Origin: JADLBR01 sp964651705
Lineage (GTDB): Bacteria; Verrucomicrobiota; Verrucomicrobiia; JADLBR01
DNA: 64,000 nt
NCBI GenBank assembly: GCA_964651705.1
Contig: CAZYWZ010000020.1
Coordinates: 15,514-79,513 of the forward strand
Reading direction: 5' to 3'
Shown here: piece after piece, positions 1 through 8,506 of the stretch
How the letters are laid out: each line of letters opens with the position of its first letter
Numbering within the stretch: position 1 is the stretch's first letter
Made by a program: the position numbers and the translations under genes
Notes under the pieces: model-generated
Database searches by the model: none
Seen by the model: the letters and a program-made list of their open reading frames with translations, nothing else
What the model was told of the DNA's origin: nothing

Positions 1-6
1 CAGACT

Positions 7-654
7 GTGGGGGCGTCCACCCTGCTCTGCATGGCTATCGGCGCACTCGGTTTCGATGTGCACGCGCAGGGGGGCGACGGATCTTGGCCCCGCACACAAG
101 AGGGGGTGCCGCCTGCGGTGCGCTCGCTCCTGTCTGCCGCGCCAAGTCGTCTCCCGGATCCCAGATATCGCGCTCCCTTTGATGTCTGGGAAATTGACCG
201 AGTGGCCAGCATGGTGGCGAGGGCCACCGGAGGAGGCCCGAGGGGGCGCATCGTTGTGGCCGACGATCCCCGCGCTCCGTTCGCCGGGATACGTGGTCCT
301 ATCGAGGACGGTGAGATCATCATAAATCCCCGGGCTGCGCGTGAGGTGCCGCCGAATACTTGGGCCTTCGTGGTCGGACACGAGTTTGCGCATCAGATCC
401 ACCGATTCGAGCCCCAGAACGGAATCGATCCGGAGACGGAGTTCACGGCCGACCTGTTTGGCGCCGAATATGCCATGAAGGCGGGCTTTGACCTCGCGGC
501 GCACATCGCGTGGGTGTTGTCTCGCCCCAATCATCACGGCGGGGCGCACGGGTCCCCACACGCCAGGGCCGAGCGATTGGGCAGGCACTTTGGAATCTCT
601 GACGCCGCCGTCCGCCAACACCTGTACCAATACCACCACCACCAAGGCCAGTGA
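7..654 (+). CDS. Secreted HExxH zinc metallopeptidase-like protein, possibly 5' truncated by the window edge
   Basis: The 215-residue product opens with a hydrophobic stretch ending in a VHAQ-type signal-peptidase site near residue 20, so it is probably exported. HEFAH at residues 125-129 is a zinc-binding HExxH motif. An EFTAD segment at 145-149 matches the third-ligand glutamate region of M48-like peptidases (E..AD..G). The C-terminus is rich in histidine. The GTG at position 7 is the first possible start, but a start outside the window cannot be excluded. The gene precedes a pair of DNA-translocase ATPase genes by 346 bp. Peptidase fold is seen from motifs; substrate is unknown. It could act on cell-envelope protein during DNA transfer, but that is only inference. 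Confidence 0.6.
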   Translation: MGASTLLCMAIGALGFDVHAQGGDGSWPRTQEGVPPAVRSLLSAAPSRLPDPRYRAPFDVWEIDRVASMVARATGGGPRGRIVVADDPRAPFAGIRGPIEDGEIIINPRAAREVPPNTWAFVVGHEFAHQIHRFEPQNGIDPETEFTADLFGAEYAMKAGFDLAAHIAWVLSRPNHHGGAHGSPHARAERLGRHFGISDAAVRQHLYQYHHHQGQ

Positions 655-1000
655 TCAGCCATTGGTCCGCTTGGGGACAACCGGCCAGCAACACCCGTCA
701 ATAACAAGAACCAACCGAAAGGGCGCCCATGGAGAAGCGACATACATCCCGCGAAGCCGAAACGGCCACATGCCATGGACTCGAGGGAGTCCAGCAGACG
801 GAGAATCGACTGCAAACTCATCGCCGAGCAGCCGGGTTTCGGTTTCGCCTCAAAGCCATGGGACGTGGCACCCATGTTGGTGGCGGGGTCGGGACGGCGG
901 GATCCCGCGGCACCGAAGGTAAGGCCGCCCGTCGTCGGGGCGACAGCGATAACGCAAAGGAGACCTTCCCATCCTGCATGCACTGAAAAGGAGGAAACCC
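655..1000. other. Intergenic region upstream of the coupling-ATPase gene
   Basis: This 346-bp gap holds no convincing gene. An 85-codon frame at 729-986 has only a weak AAAGGG ribosome site and low-complexity basic composition, so I do not call it. The gap ends in a strong AAAAGGAGGAAA ribosome-binding site for the gene at 1001. A sigma-54-like motif sits at 866-881 and is listed separately. Confidence 0.5.
866..881 (+). promoter_or_regulatory. Candidate -24/-12 (sigma-54-type) promoter element
   Basis: The sequence TGGCACC-CATG-TTGG-T matches the consensus TGGCACG-N4-TTGC-W at 9 of 11 fixed positions with the exact four-base spacer. The second base of the usually invariant GC at -12 is changed to G. 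It lies about 120 bp before the translocase gene at 1001. By rough count, a 9-of-11 match should occur more than a dozen times by chance in both strands of 64 kb, so this is weak alone. It gains interest only because the island encodes a sigma-54-like protein and an AAA+ activator. Confidence 0.2.
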
Positions 1001-3232
1001 ATGCATTCCATCGAAAACATGATCCTGTCGGTGCTTCGGCCGGGCGATATGGTTCGCTTTGTCCTTTTGCCCGAAAAGAACCGAAGGGTCGCCGTTGAGA
1101 TCGAAGGCGCCCAAGCCGAGGGGACCGAGGGCAGCTTCGAGCGACGCTTGGGGGTCCTCTTGGAAGGCATGCGGAACAAGGGGTACAGCTTCGCCTCTCA
1201 CCCCATCTCCAAGGGCCAGGGGGCGACCCGCCGCACCAAGGCCGCGCGCAGGTGCGACGGGGCTCCCCGCTGGGTTGAAATTCGCCCGCGCACTATGCCC
1301 TTTCCCCTTTACGATGTCCGCGAGATCGGGTTTGGCGCAAAGGCACAGTTTTGCGCAGGGCAGGAAACCATCGCGCTGCCCGACCTGCCCATGGCCTTGG
1401 CGCCCAACGTATTCGACAGTCTGGCCGATCTGTTGCTCGGAACCCCGCCGATTCAAGCCCTCGAGATCGAGTTCACCCGCAGCGACCTCGAAAAGGAGGA
1501 CGCGTCACTTCTCGAAAAGGCGTTCCAGATCCACGCATTGGCCGAGCGATCCAACGTCATTGGCCAGACCGAGCTGCGCAATCCGATCCATGCATTCATC
1601 GCCCTTTGGTTGTCTCGCCGGAGCGGGTGGGCCGTGCGGGCGAGGGCGAAAGTTCCGGCGGAAGCCGAGGCGCCGACTGCCACCCTGGAACTCGTCGGGC
1701 GGGACATCTTTAGCTGCGACTGCGATGTCACGACCACCGGGACACACGACGGTGACGGGGCCATGGGGCATCGGGATTTCTCAATGCGCTATCCCAGGGG
1801 CTGGCCGTTCCCGCCGATCCTGCCACCGCCAGAAGTCCAGGACTCGGTTGCCGCAGACCGCCTCCATAACAGCCAGCTGCCCCGCTTGCCCAGTCGAGGG
1901 ATGCTGGTGGGCATCGCGGAGGGCCAAAAGGTCCATCTGCCACTGCAGTCTCGGGACAGACACACGTACGTCGTCGGCGCCACCGGCACAGGGAAGAGCA
2001 CGCTCCTTCTACGGATGATCCGAGAAGACATGGCCCGCGGCGAGGGCGTCATCCTGATTGATCCCCACGGAGATCTCTACTCGGCGGTGAAGGACCTCGT
2101 TCCGCGCGCCCGCCGGAAGGCGGTGTTTGCGCTGGATCCTCTGGCACAAGACAGTCCGCCGGGCCTCAACATCCTCGATCTTCCGGAGGGCCCACTCCGG
2201 CGCCGACACGCGGACTTCCTTGTCGGCGAGTTGCTGCGCCTATTCGGGGAAATCTGGGACATGCAGAACGCCGGGGGACCCGCCTTCGAGATGTATTTCA
2301 GAAATACCCTCCTCCTCATGTGCCTCCAGGATCCAGGACGTGTTCCAGATGCCGATCAGAGTCCGGAGGCCAACGGCGACGATCGCCGGAAGCTGCGGGT
2401 CACGACCGACTCGAATACATCGTACGAGGTCCGCATTGAGTCGCTCCTTGACATGATTGAAGATAAGGAGAAGCGCCCAGAGCCCCCGGCAGACGGCATC
2501 CACATCGGTCACTTCACGCGTGTCATGGTGGACAAGGAGTTCCGAAAGAGGCTCTTGGCCCAATGCCCGGACGCGGCGGTCCGGGAGTTTTGGACTGAGG
2601 TCGCCGACAAGACCACCGGGGATTATCGGTACGAGAATTTCGTCCCGTACATCTGCTGCAAGGTCAATGCGTTTACGCAAGCGGGTCTGCTCGCCCGCCT
2701 ATTGTGTTCCCAAGACAACGATTTCCGAATCGGCGAGAGGATGGATCGGGGCGAGATCGTCCTGCTCAATCTCAACAAGGGGGTGCTGGGCGCCTACGAG
2801 AGCCGCCTCTTGGGCACGATCCTCATGATGCAGATCTTCGCTGCGGGCCTCCAGCGGAGCCTGCTGCCGGCCTCGAAACGCCGACCGGTCAACATCTACG
2901 TGGACGAATTCCAGGACTTCGTTTCGGACAACGTCGCATCGATGCTTTCCGAGGCACGCAAGTTCGGCCTTCGCCTGACCCTCGCCAACCAGACCCTAGG
3001 TCAGCTCAAGACCAATGCAGGGAAGCAGGATCTTCTCGAAACAGTCCTCGGCAACGTCGGCAACATGATCCTGTTCCGTCTGGGTGTGCCCGATGCCGAC
3101 AGACTCAAATTATTCGTCGAGCCGTTCAGCCGACAGGAAATGCAGGAACTCCCGAACTTTCATGCGCTCGCCCGAATCCTCACCCCGGAGGGGCCCATCC
3201 GGCCCCTGGTGATGCGCACGCTGCCCGAATGA
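1001..3232 (+). CDS. VirD4/TraD-like conjugative coupling ATPase
   Basis: The 743-residue protein is a P-loop DNA translocase of the type IV coupling class. Walker A is GATGTGKST near residues 326-334, and the nearby ILIDPHGDLY strand is typical of TraG/TraD and DUF87 ATPases. Walker B is NIYVDEFQDF near 630, followed by a SEARKFGLRLTLANQTLGQL segment that matches the TraM-recognition part of coupling proteins. The first 300 residues are not recognised and show no clear membrane helix. The start at ATG 1001 follows a strong GGAGG site. It heads a run of five genes with overlapping ends (1001-7533), which suggests one transcript. Role inferred: pumping or recruiting DNA at the membrane, with the small membrane proteins downstream as anchors. 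No relaxase is visible. Confidence 0.82.
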   Translation: MHSIENMILSVLRPGDMVRFVLLPEKNRRVAVEIEGAQAEGTEGSFERRLGVLLEGMRNKGYSFASHPISKGQGATRRTKAARRCDGAPRWVEIRPRTMPFPLYDVREIGFGAKAQFCAGQETIALPDLPMALAPNVFDSLADLLLGTPPIQALEIEFTRSDLEKEDASLLEKAFQIHALAERSNVIGQTELRNPIHAFIALWLSRRSGWAVRARAKVPAEAEAPTATLELVGRDIFSCDCDVTTTGTHDGDGAMGHRDFSMRYPRGWPFPPILPPPEVQDSVAADRLHNSQLPRLPSRGMLVGIAEGQKVHLPLQSRDRHTYVVGATGTGKSTLLLRMIREDMARGEGVILIDPHGDLYSAVKDLVPRARRKAVFALDPLAQDSPPGLNILDLPEGPLRRRHADFLVGELLRLFGEIWDMQNAGGPAFEMYFRNTLLLMCLQDPGRVPDADQSPEANGDDRRKLRVTTDSNTSYEVRIESLLDMIEDKEKRPEPPADGIHIGHFTRVMVDKEFRKRLLAQCPDAAVREFWTEVADKTTGDYRYENFVPYICCKVNAFTQAGLLARLLCSQDNDFRIGERMDRGEIVLLNLNKGVLGAYESRLLGTILMMQIFAAGLQRSLLPASKRRPVNIYVDEFQDFVSDNVASMLSEARKFGLRLTLANQTLGQLKTNAGKQDLLETVLGNVGNMILFRLGVPDADRLKLFVEPFSRQEMQELPNFHALARILTPEGPIRPLVMRTLPE

Positions 3233-3268
3233 GCCGGGGAAAACTTCAACCACAACTGAGGAGGTCGC

Positions 3269-3544
3269 ATGCTGAGCCTGATCCTGATTGCGCTACTGGT
3301 CTGTTGGTGCTGGTTTGGAATGGGGCCGCCATTCATGCGCTGGCCCGCGCTCGTGCTGCTCCTGCTGCTCCTGTCGAACAACAGCATCGGCAGGTTCGTG
3401 GCGGAGCACGCCGAGGCCTTGGCGGGGCCCTTGCTGACGTTACTGATCATGCTGGGGGGACTGATGCTCATCTTCCGCGGCGTCGGCTGGCGCCCGCGCC
3501 CCCGATATTATCGCTATGGGAGGTGGCATGACAGGCACTGGTGA
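3269..3544 (+). CDS. Small two-helix membrane protein
   Basis: This 91-residue protein is almost entirely hydrophobic. It has one helix in about residues 1-37 (leucine-rich) and a second near 50-72, ending in a basic arginine-rich tail. The start has a GAGGAGG ribosome site a few bases upstream. Its end overlaps the next gene by 17 bp, so the two are probably translationally coupled. It sits between two DNA-translocase ATPases and may anchor or gate that complex, as small membrane proteins do in conjugation systems. There is no family match I can name. Confidence 0.6.
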   Translation: MLSLILIALLVCWCWFGMGPPFMRWPALVLLLLLLSNNSIGRFVAEHAEALAGPLLTLLIMLGGLMLIFRGVGWRPRPRYYRYGRWHDRHW

Positions 3545-4460
3545 GATGGCGGTCGCCCAGATGCCCGCGCGGCGCTGCCCGGTTTGCGGCAGGCGTGCCA
3601 TCACCGATGGCCGGTGCCTCGCCTGCCAGACCGACCCGATGGCGCATCGGACCGAAATGGTCCCGGCGACGCCACCCCAAGTCTTCGATCTCCTAGGCCA
3701 GCCACTAGCGACTGCGGCCGAGCGGTCCATCGCCCCGCTTCCACAGGCGAACGCCGCGGTCCCCATTCCCAACAAGCGCACACCAGCCCTCGCCTGGCAA
3801 CGCCAACCGCGTCGCCTCTTCGGCCCATCGGAGGTGGCCGGTCGGGTGCTTGTCGTGAGGCAGGGTCCCCACGAGCCGATGGACTTTGATCCGTGGCGCT
3901 GGATAGCCATCCCCGCGTGGGGAATGCTCCTTCTGCTCTCTCCGTTGGTCGCGGCCATCGTCACATGGCAGTCCGCCGGGTTTCTGCCGACCCTTGGCGT
4001 CGCGGCCATCTCCCTCCTGGTCTTGCGATACATGTTCTCCGACCGGTTGCTCCAAGGCTGGTACTTCGCGGCGGCCTTGAATGGGAGACACGTCGTCGAG
4101 CACATGCCCGTAGCGATGATCCGGCTCCGCCAGGCGGATGGCCGCGAGGTCCAGCTGCACGTGAAGGGCGTCCTCTCCGGCGGCGCGGTGATGGAGGGTG
4201 ATCGGGTCCGTGCCATCGGCGCTTGGCGATTCGGTGTCTTGCGCGTCCGTCGGATCTCGTGTGACCGGACGGGGGCCATGATCACGCCGAGGCAACCGAA
4301 CGCTTTCGGGCTCGCGTTGGCCGGCCTGTGTTCCCTGCTGCTCGTGGGCCTCTGGCTCTGGTTCGCCGGAATACCTTGGGCAACGGATCAGGCAGCGCTT
4401 GCCCGCGCTTCCCTCCGCAGCGGCCTGCCTTCCATTCCAACTCTCGAGGACGCGCGATGA
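3528..4460 (+). CDS. Zinc-ribbon membrane protein of the translocase module
   Basis: I place the start at ATG 3528, after a GGGAGG site, giving 310 residues. The N-terminus carries CPVC...CLAC, a four-cysteine zinc ribbon at about residues 17-35. Hydrophobic helices follow at about 125-147 and 150-170, with a third near 262-287, so the ribbon and a middle soluble domain (about 175-255) flank membrane segments. It overlaps the next start in an ATGA arrangement. The layout suggests a membrane adaptor for the two ATPases. I do not recognise a named family. Confidence 0.6.
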   Translation: MTGTGEMAVAQMPARRCPVCGRRAITDGRCLACQTDPMAHRTEMVPATPPQVFDLLGQPLATAAERSIAPLPQANAAVPIPNKRTPALAWQRQPRRLFGPSEVAGRVLVVRQGPHEPMDFDPWRWIAIPAWGMLLLLSPLVAAIVTWQSAGFLPTLGVAAISLLVLRYMFSDRLLQGWYFAAALNGRHVVEHMPVAMIRLRQADGREVQLHVKGVLSGGAVMEGDRVRAIGAWRFGVLRVRRISCDRTGAMITPRQPNAFGLALAGLCSLLLVGLWLWFAGIPWATDQAALARASLRSGLPSIPTLEDAR

Positions 4461-6931
4461 GCCTTCTTCTGTCTCACACGCTGGATGACGCGGTGGCCGT
4501 GATGCGCGGGGAATCGTTTCTGGCGTCACCCGCGGGAGGTTTCCCTCTCGAGGGCCTCGGCATCTGGCGGCTGTCGGGGATCGAACCGGCCCCGGGGTCT
4601 CAGCCACTGGATTCGGATGCGGCTTGGTCTTCTGTGGTGCGCGCGTGGTGGGGCCTCAGTTTGACGTGGTGCCTTGTCGTCGAAGGCGGGAGGCAAGAGA
4701 TCCGGTGGGGGTTCGGCCTGCACGACGCGATGACACCGGCGCCGAGCGCGATTCCAGCGCACCTGATCGGTGCACGCTTGAATCGGGGCGGAGACTTCGG
4801 CCGAATAGCATCTCGCCTGCACGAGTTGCCGTTCCGCGCCGCGATGGCCGGACATTCTGGGGTCGGTGCCGACGCACGTCTCGAGGGGGCGGTCCGCAAC
4901 ATGGCGGGTCGGGAGTTCGTCGTGCTGATTGCGGCCCGCGCTCTGCCCCGCGACGCGATTCGGGAGGAACTGCAAAGGCTGAGCCAAGAGGAACAATTCG
5001 TCCGCGACGAGCACTTGGCGCGCCCGAGCCTCGAACGGGACAACCATGCCGGCGCAAGCCGCTATCTGGAACTGATCGAAAGCGCCAAGGAACGCGCCCT
5101 CGCGGCCATGCAAGAGGGGGCATGGCAGGTGCGCACGCTTCTCGCAACCAAAACCGGAGAAGATCTACTCCAGGCGCAGGCCATGATCCACGCCGCCTTC
5201 TGCCAGGACGGCGGCAAACCGGAACCTCTCCGCTGGCAGGACCCCGCAGATCCTCGCGGCCTGACCCTCCTGCGCGGCGGGGAACTCGCTGCCCTGAGCC
5301 GACCCCCGCGCAAAGAGCTTCCGGGGTTCCTTTTGGAGGCGGCCACGTCCACCGGCTCCACGCCACCCGCGCTCGGTCCGTCGATCTTCGCCACGGCGGC
5401 GACGTCTGTCGCGACCGACCGGTCGGTGGCCATCGGTCGGATCCTGGATGACGCCGGGGAGCCGGGATCTTGGCTAGAGATCGCGACCGATGACCTCTGT
5501 CGCCACGTTCTGGTCGGGGGCATGACCGGATCGGGCAAGACCACCTCCTGCGAGCACCTGCTGCTGGAGTTGTGGCGCGAGCATCGTATCCCCTGGTTGG
5601 TCATCGAACCGGGGATGAACCCCAGCTATCGGCGACTGTTAAACAGCGAGATCGGTACCGATCTCGACGTTTGGTCCATCGGCGAGCCGCGGTACCGGCG
5701 CATGCCGCTGAACCCCATGGCGGCGCCGCCCGGGATCGGACTGGCCGAGCACACCGCGGGGCTGTTCACCATCTTCGCATCCACGTTTGAATTAGTCGCG
5801 CCCATGCCAGAGGTCCTTGCCGCGGCGATCGAGCAAACGTACCGGAAGCACGGATGGGATCTCGCGGGACGCGTTCCCGAAGGTCCGGCGCCGCGGTTGA
5901 CGGACTTGCTCGAGGAGATCGACAGCAGCGCGCGCGGACTCGGGTATGGCCCAGAGATCACCGGAAACATTCGTGCCGGCCTTCTCCTGCGACTGGGGCG
6001 TCTCGCCCGGGGCCCGCTGGCGCCCGAGTTCAATTCGCCTGGGGGATTGGACATGACCGCCCTGATCGCGCGCCCAACGGTCATCGAACTCTCCGCCCTG
6101 CCGGACGCCGCATCGCAGGCCCTCGTGATGGGTATCGTAGCTCTCCAACTGAGGCACCACTGGAGGCTGGCTGGTCCCTCCGGATCGCTCCGGCACGTGA
6201 CATTGATCGAGGAGGCGCATCGGCTGCTGCGCGCCGTTCCGGAAAGCCCGACGAACGCGGCCCGAAACAGGGCCGCTGAGGATCTCGCGAACATGCTGGC
6301 CGAATTGCGCGCCTGTGGTGCCGGACTGGTTATTGTGGATCAGACGCCCTCGGCGCTCGTTCCATCGGCCATCGCCAACACCGGCACCAAGATTCTCCAT
6401 CGCCTCGATCACCCCGCCGACCGGGAGGTGGTTGGCCGCGCCGCCGGGATCCCAGCGGAGCAGGTGGACATCCTTGGCAGACTGAGCAAGGGCGATGCGG
6501 TGCTGCGTTCCGATCGTCGACCGCGGCCGTTCCGCGTGAGGGTCCCGAACCCCGCCATCACCTACGGGAAACTGCCATTGCCTCCAGTGCCAGTGCGCGT
6601 GAGCCGAAACGAGCGCCCAGAAGCCGCGCCCCCTTCCAAAGCGTCATGCCCCGTCTGTGGCAATATCCACTGCGCGGTGGCCGCGGCCGCCAAGGACCCG
6701 GGTCGTCTGATCGCGACGTTGCGCGATCTGCACCAAACCTTCCTCAAGGGGGAGGACGCTGTTTGGGATTGGGCCATTGATCGGGTCAAAGGCGCAGCGG
6801 AGGCTGCCAATAGTCCCACGGCACCTCTTTGCTTCCTGATGTCGCTCGGGCAGGCGGCCAAACTCTCCCCGATCATCCTCCAGCGGCTTCAGAAGACCTT
6901 CGAACCCAGAACCCGAGGAGCAAACCGATGA
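4457..6931 (+). CDS. HerA/VirB4-type DNA translocase ATPase
   Basis: With the start at ATG 4457 (ATGA overlap with the preceding stop) the protein has 824 residues. Walker A GGMTGSGKTT lies near 353-362. Walker B is TLIEEAHRLL near 581, the EEAH box that characterises HerA and VirB4 ATPases. A downstream segment, VIVDQTPSALVPSAIANTGT, matches the sensor region of the same family. A CPVCGNIHC cysteine cluster near 730 may bind zinc. About 350 residues precede the motor domain and are unrecognised. Together with the coupling-type ATPase at 1001 this gives two distinct translocase motors in one operon, as in conjugation systems that pair VirD4 with VirB4. Confidence 0.78.
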   Translation: MSLLLSHTLDDAVAVMRGESFLASPAGGFPLEGLGIWRLSGIEPAPGSQPLDSDAAWSSVVRAWWGLSLTWCLVVEGGRQEIRWGFGLHDAMTPAPSAIPAHLIGARLNRGGDFGRIASRLHELPFRAAMAGHSGVGADARLEGAVRNMAGREFVVLIAARALPRDAIREELQRLSQEEQFVRDEHLARPSLERDNHAGASRYLELIESAKERALAAMQEGAWQVRTLLATKTGEDLLQAQAMIHAAFCQDGGKPEPLRWQDPADPRGLTLLRGGELAALSRPPRKELPGFLLEAATSTGSTPPALGPSIFATAATSVATDRSVAIGRILDDAGEPGSWLEIATDDLCRHVLVGGMTGSGKTTSCEHLLLELWREHRIPWLVIEPGMNPSYRRLLNSEIGTDLDVWSIGEPRYRRMPLNPMAAPPGIGLAEHTAGLFTIFASTFELVAPMPEVLAAAIEQTYRKHGWDLAGRVPEGPAPRLTDLLEEIDSSARGLGYGPEITGNIRAGLLLRLGRLARGPLAPEFNSPGGLDMTALIARPTVIELSALPDAASQALVMGIVALQLRHHWRLAGPSGSLRHVTLIEEAHRLLRAVPESPTNAARNRAAEDLANMLAELRACGAGLVIVDQTPSALVPSAIANTGTKILHRLDHPADREVVGRAAGIPAEQVDILGRLSKGDAVLRSDRRPRPFRVRVPNPAITYGKLPLPPVPVRVSRNERPEAAPPSKASCPVCGNIHCAVAAAAKDPGRLIATLRDLHQTFLKGEDAVWDWAIDRVKGAAEAANSPTAPLCFLMSLGQAAKLSPIILQRLQKTFEPRTRGANR

Positions 6932-7533
6932 CGAACAACCGATCCGCGGAACTGACCGGCGAGACGCATGAGATCCTGCCCACCGAGCGCCGACTCGAAA
7001 CCCTCGACGACATCCCCCGCGAGATCGCCGACCGGCGACTGCACGCCGAATTTGGCGAACACATCTCCCCGGAACAGTCCGAGGCACTCCGGGCACACCC
7101 CGACCGCATCGAACGGCCTGAGGACTTTGAGGAATCTGCCATGAAAGCGGGCCTAGAGAACACCGACGGCGTCCTCGGCTGGGCCACCGACCTTGAGACC
7201 CCTGCGCACGTCCTCAGGGGCGACGTCCCCGCCGAGATCGCCACCCTGATCCACGAGGACCTCCACCGCCTGACCCATCCCGAGACGCTCCGGGAAATGT
7301 CCTCCAACCCGACTCTCCAAGGCCTTTACGAAGGGATCACGGAATACCTGACGCAACATGCCATGGAAGGCTTCCCGGGGCAGGAAGCGACCCCGTGTTG
7401 CTACCCGGAGCAGGTCAAGTCCGCGGAACGCTTGACGCAGGAGGTCGGGGATGCCGAGATCCGGAACTTCTTCTTCGAGAACGAGATGGCAAAGGAGCTC
7501 GCAGTCGTGATCGAGAGAATGGCAAGAGACTGA
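6928..7533 (+). CDS. Cytoplasmic HExxH gluzincin-like protein
   Basis: The start at ATG 6928 has a GAGGAG site and overlaps the preceding stop, giving 201 residues without a signal peptide. HEDLH at 109-113 is a HExxH zinc site. The segment YEGITEYLTQ at 134-143 offers a third-ligand glutamate (E135 or E139) 22-26 residues downstream, the spacing of gluzincins. The N-terminus is rich in charged residues. It is the last gene of the translocase run. Small zincins of this shape occur among anti-defence and toxin peptidases; that role is only a suggestion here. Confidence 0.55.
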   Translation: MTNNRSAELTGETHEILPTERRLETLDDIPREIADRRLHAEFGEHISPEQSEALRAHPDRIERPEDFEESAMKAGLENTDGVLGWATDLETPAHVLRGDVPAEIATLIHEDLHRLTHPETLREMSSNPTLQGLYEGITEYLTQHAMEGFPGQEATPCCYPEQVKSAERLTQEVGDAEIRNFFFENEMAKELAVVIERMARD

Positions 7534-7614
7534 TTGTCAATTACTTGTGCAATGAAAGGACGTGTGCCAGCCTCCGTGACCGATCCTGTCACGCCTTGCA
7601 GTTGTAAGGGTGTA

Positions 7615-8502
7615 ATGTGTACTGAAGCGCCAGACCGAAACCGCAGCCTTCTCAGCGTGGAGGGGTTGACCGTTGACTTTGACGCCGGCAAAACAACGGC
7701 CCACCGTGCGTTGGACGGGGTCTCCCTTTCCATTGGCGAGGGCGAGGTTTTGGGGCTGGTCGGCGAATCCGGCTCCGGGAAGACCGTGCTTTCCCATTCG
7801 ATCTTGGGTCTCTTGCCTGGAAATGGACGGGTTTCCTCTGGGAAAATTCTCTGGAAAGGACGTGAGTTGCAATCTCTTCCTGAAAAGGAACTCCGTCCCA
7901 TCCGCGGAAAAGAAATCGCCATGATCTTCCAAGACCCCCAAGCCTCCCTGAACCCCGTGTATCCGGTCGGCACGCAGATCGAGTGGGTGCTGTCGCTCCA
8001 CCGTGGAATGTCCGGCCCCGACGCTGAAAAAGAGGTTCTCCGCCTTTTCGAGTCGGTCAAACTCCGCGACCCGAAACGCGTCGCCCGCTCCTATCCGCAC
8101 GAACTCTCCGGCGGCATGTGCCAGAGAGTCATGATCGCCATGGCGCTGGCCTGCCGCCCAAAGCTCCTGATCGCTGATGAACCGACGAGTGCCTTGGATG
8201 TAAAAACCCAATCCGCGATCATTGACCTGCTGAAGCAGATCCTGTGCGAACTTCCGATCGCCATGCTTTTCGTTTCTCACGACCTCCGCACAATCCGAAG
8301 CCTTTGCTCGGAAGTCGTGATCATGAACGCTGGCACCACCTCCCCCAGACACCGGTTGGCCGAGAACGGGAAAATCCTCGGTCTCGACGAATTGGAGAAA
8401 TTGCTCCATCATCCAACAGCGACCGATTCTGGCGACGCGCTTGAATCCTTGTCGATGTCGCAGCGTCGAAAAGTGAACAAGATCCGACACTCAACCAACT
8501 AG
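7615..8502 (+). CDS. Dipeptide/oligopeptide ABC transporter ATP-binding protein (DppD/OppD type)
   Basis: The protein has all ABC hallmarks: Walker A GESGSGKT near residue 50, signature LSGGMCQR near 164, Walker B LLIADEPTSALD near 183 and a switch histidine in FVSHD. The Q-loop IFQDPQASLNP is typical of the oligopeptide and nickel family. The start is uncertain: ATG 7615 (295 residues) places the first strand correctly, while TTG 7534 and ATG 7552 are alternatives. The usual C-terminal extension of OppD is short and unlike the family. Only one ATPase gene is present, where Dpp/Opp operons usually have two. It opens an eight-gene operon running to 19125. Confidence 0.85.
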   Translation: MCTEAPDRNRSLLSVEGLTVDFDAGKTTAHRALDGVSLSIGEGEVLGLVGESGSGKTVLSHSILGLLPGNGRVSSGKILWKGRELQSLPEKELRPIRGKEIAMIFQDPQASLNPVYPVGTQIEWVLSLHRGMSGPDAEKEVLRLFESVKLRDPKRVARSYPHELSGGMCQRVMIAMALACRPKLLIADEPTSALDVKTQSAIIDLLKQILCELPIAMLFVSHDLRTIRSLCSEVVIMNAGTTSPRHRLAENGKILGLDELEKLLHHPTATDSGDALESLSMSQRRKVNKIRHSTN

Positions 8503-8506
8503 AATT

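Noticed and set aside
729..986. A possible 85-residue gene before the coupling ATPase
   Set aside because: Weak ribosome site and low-complexity basic composition without hydrophobic core; I see no evidence it is coding.
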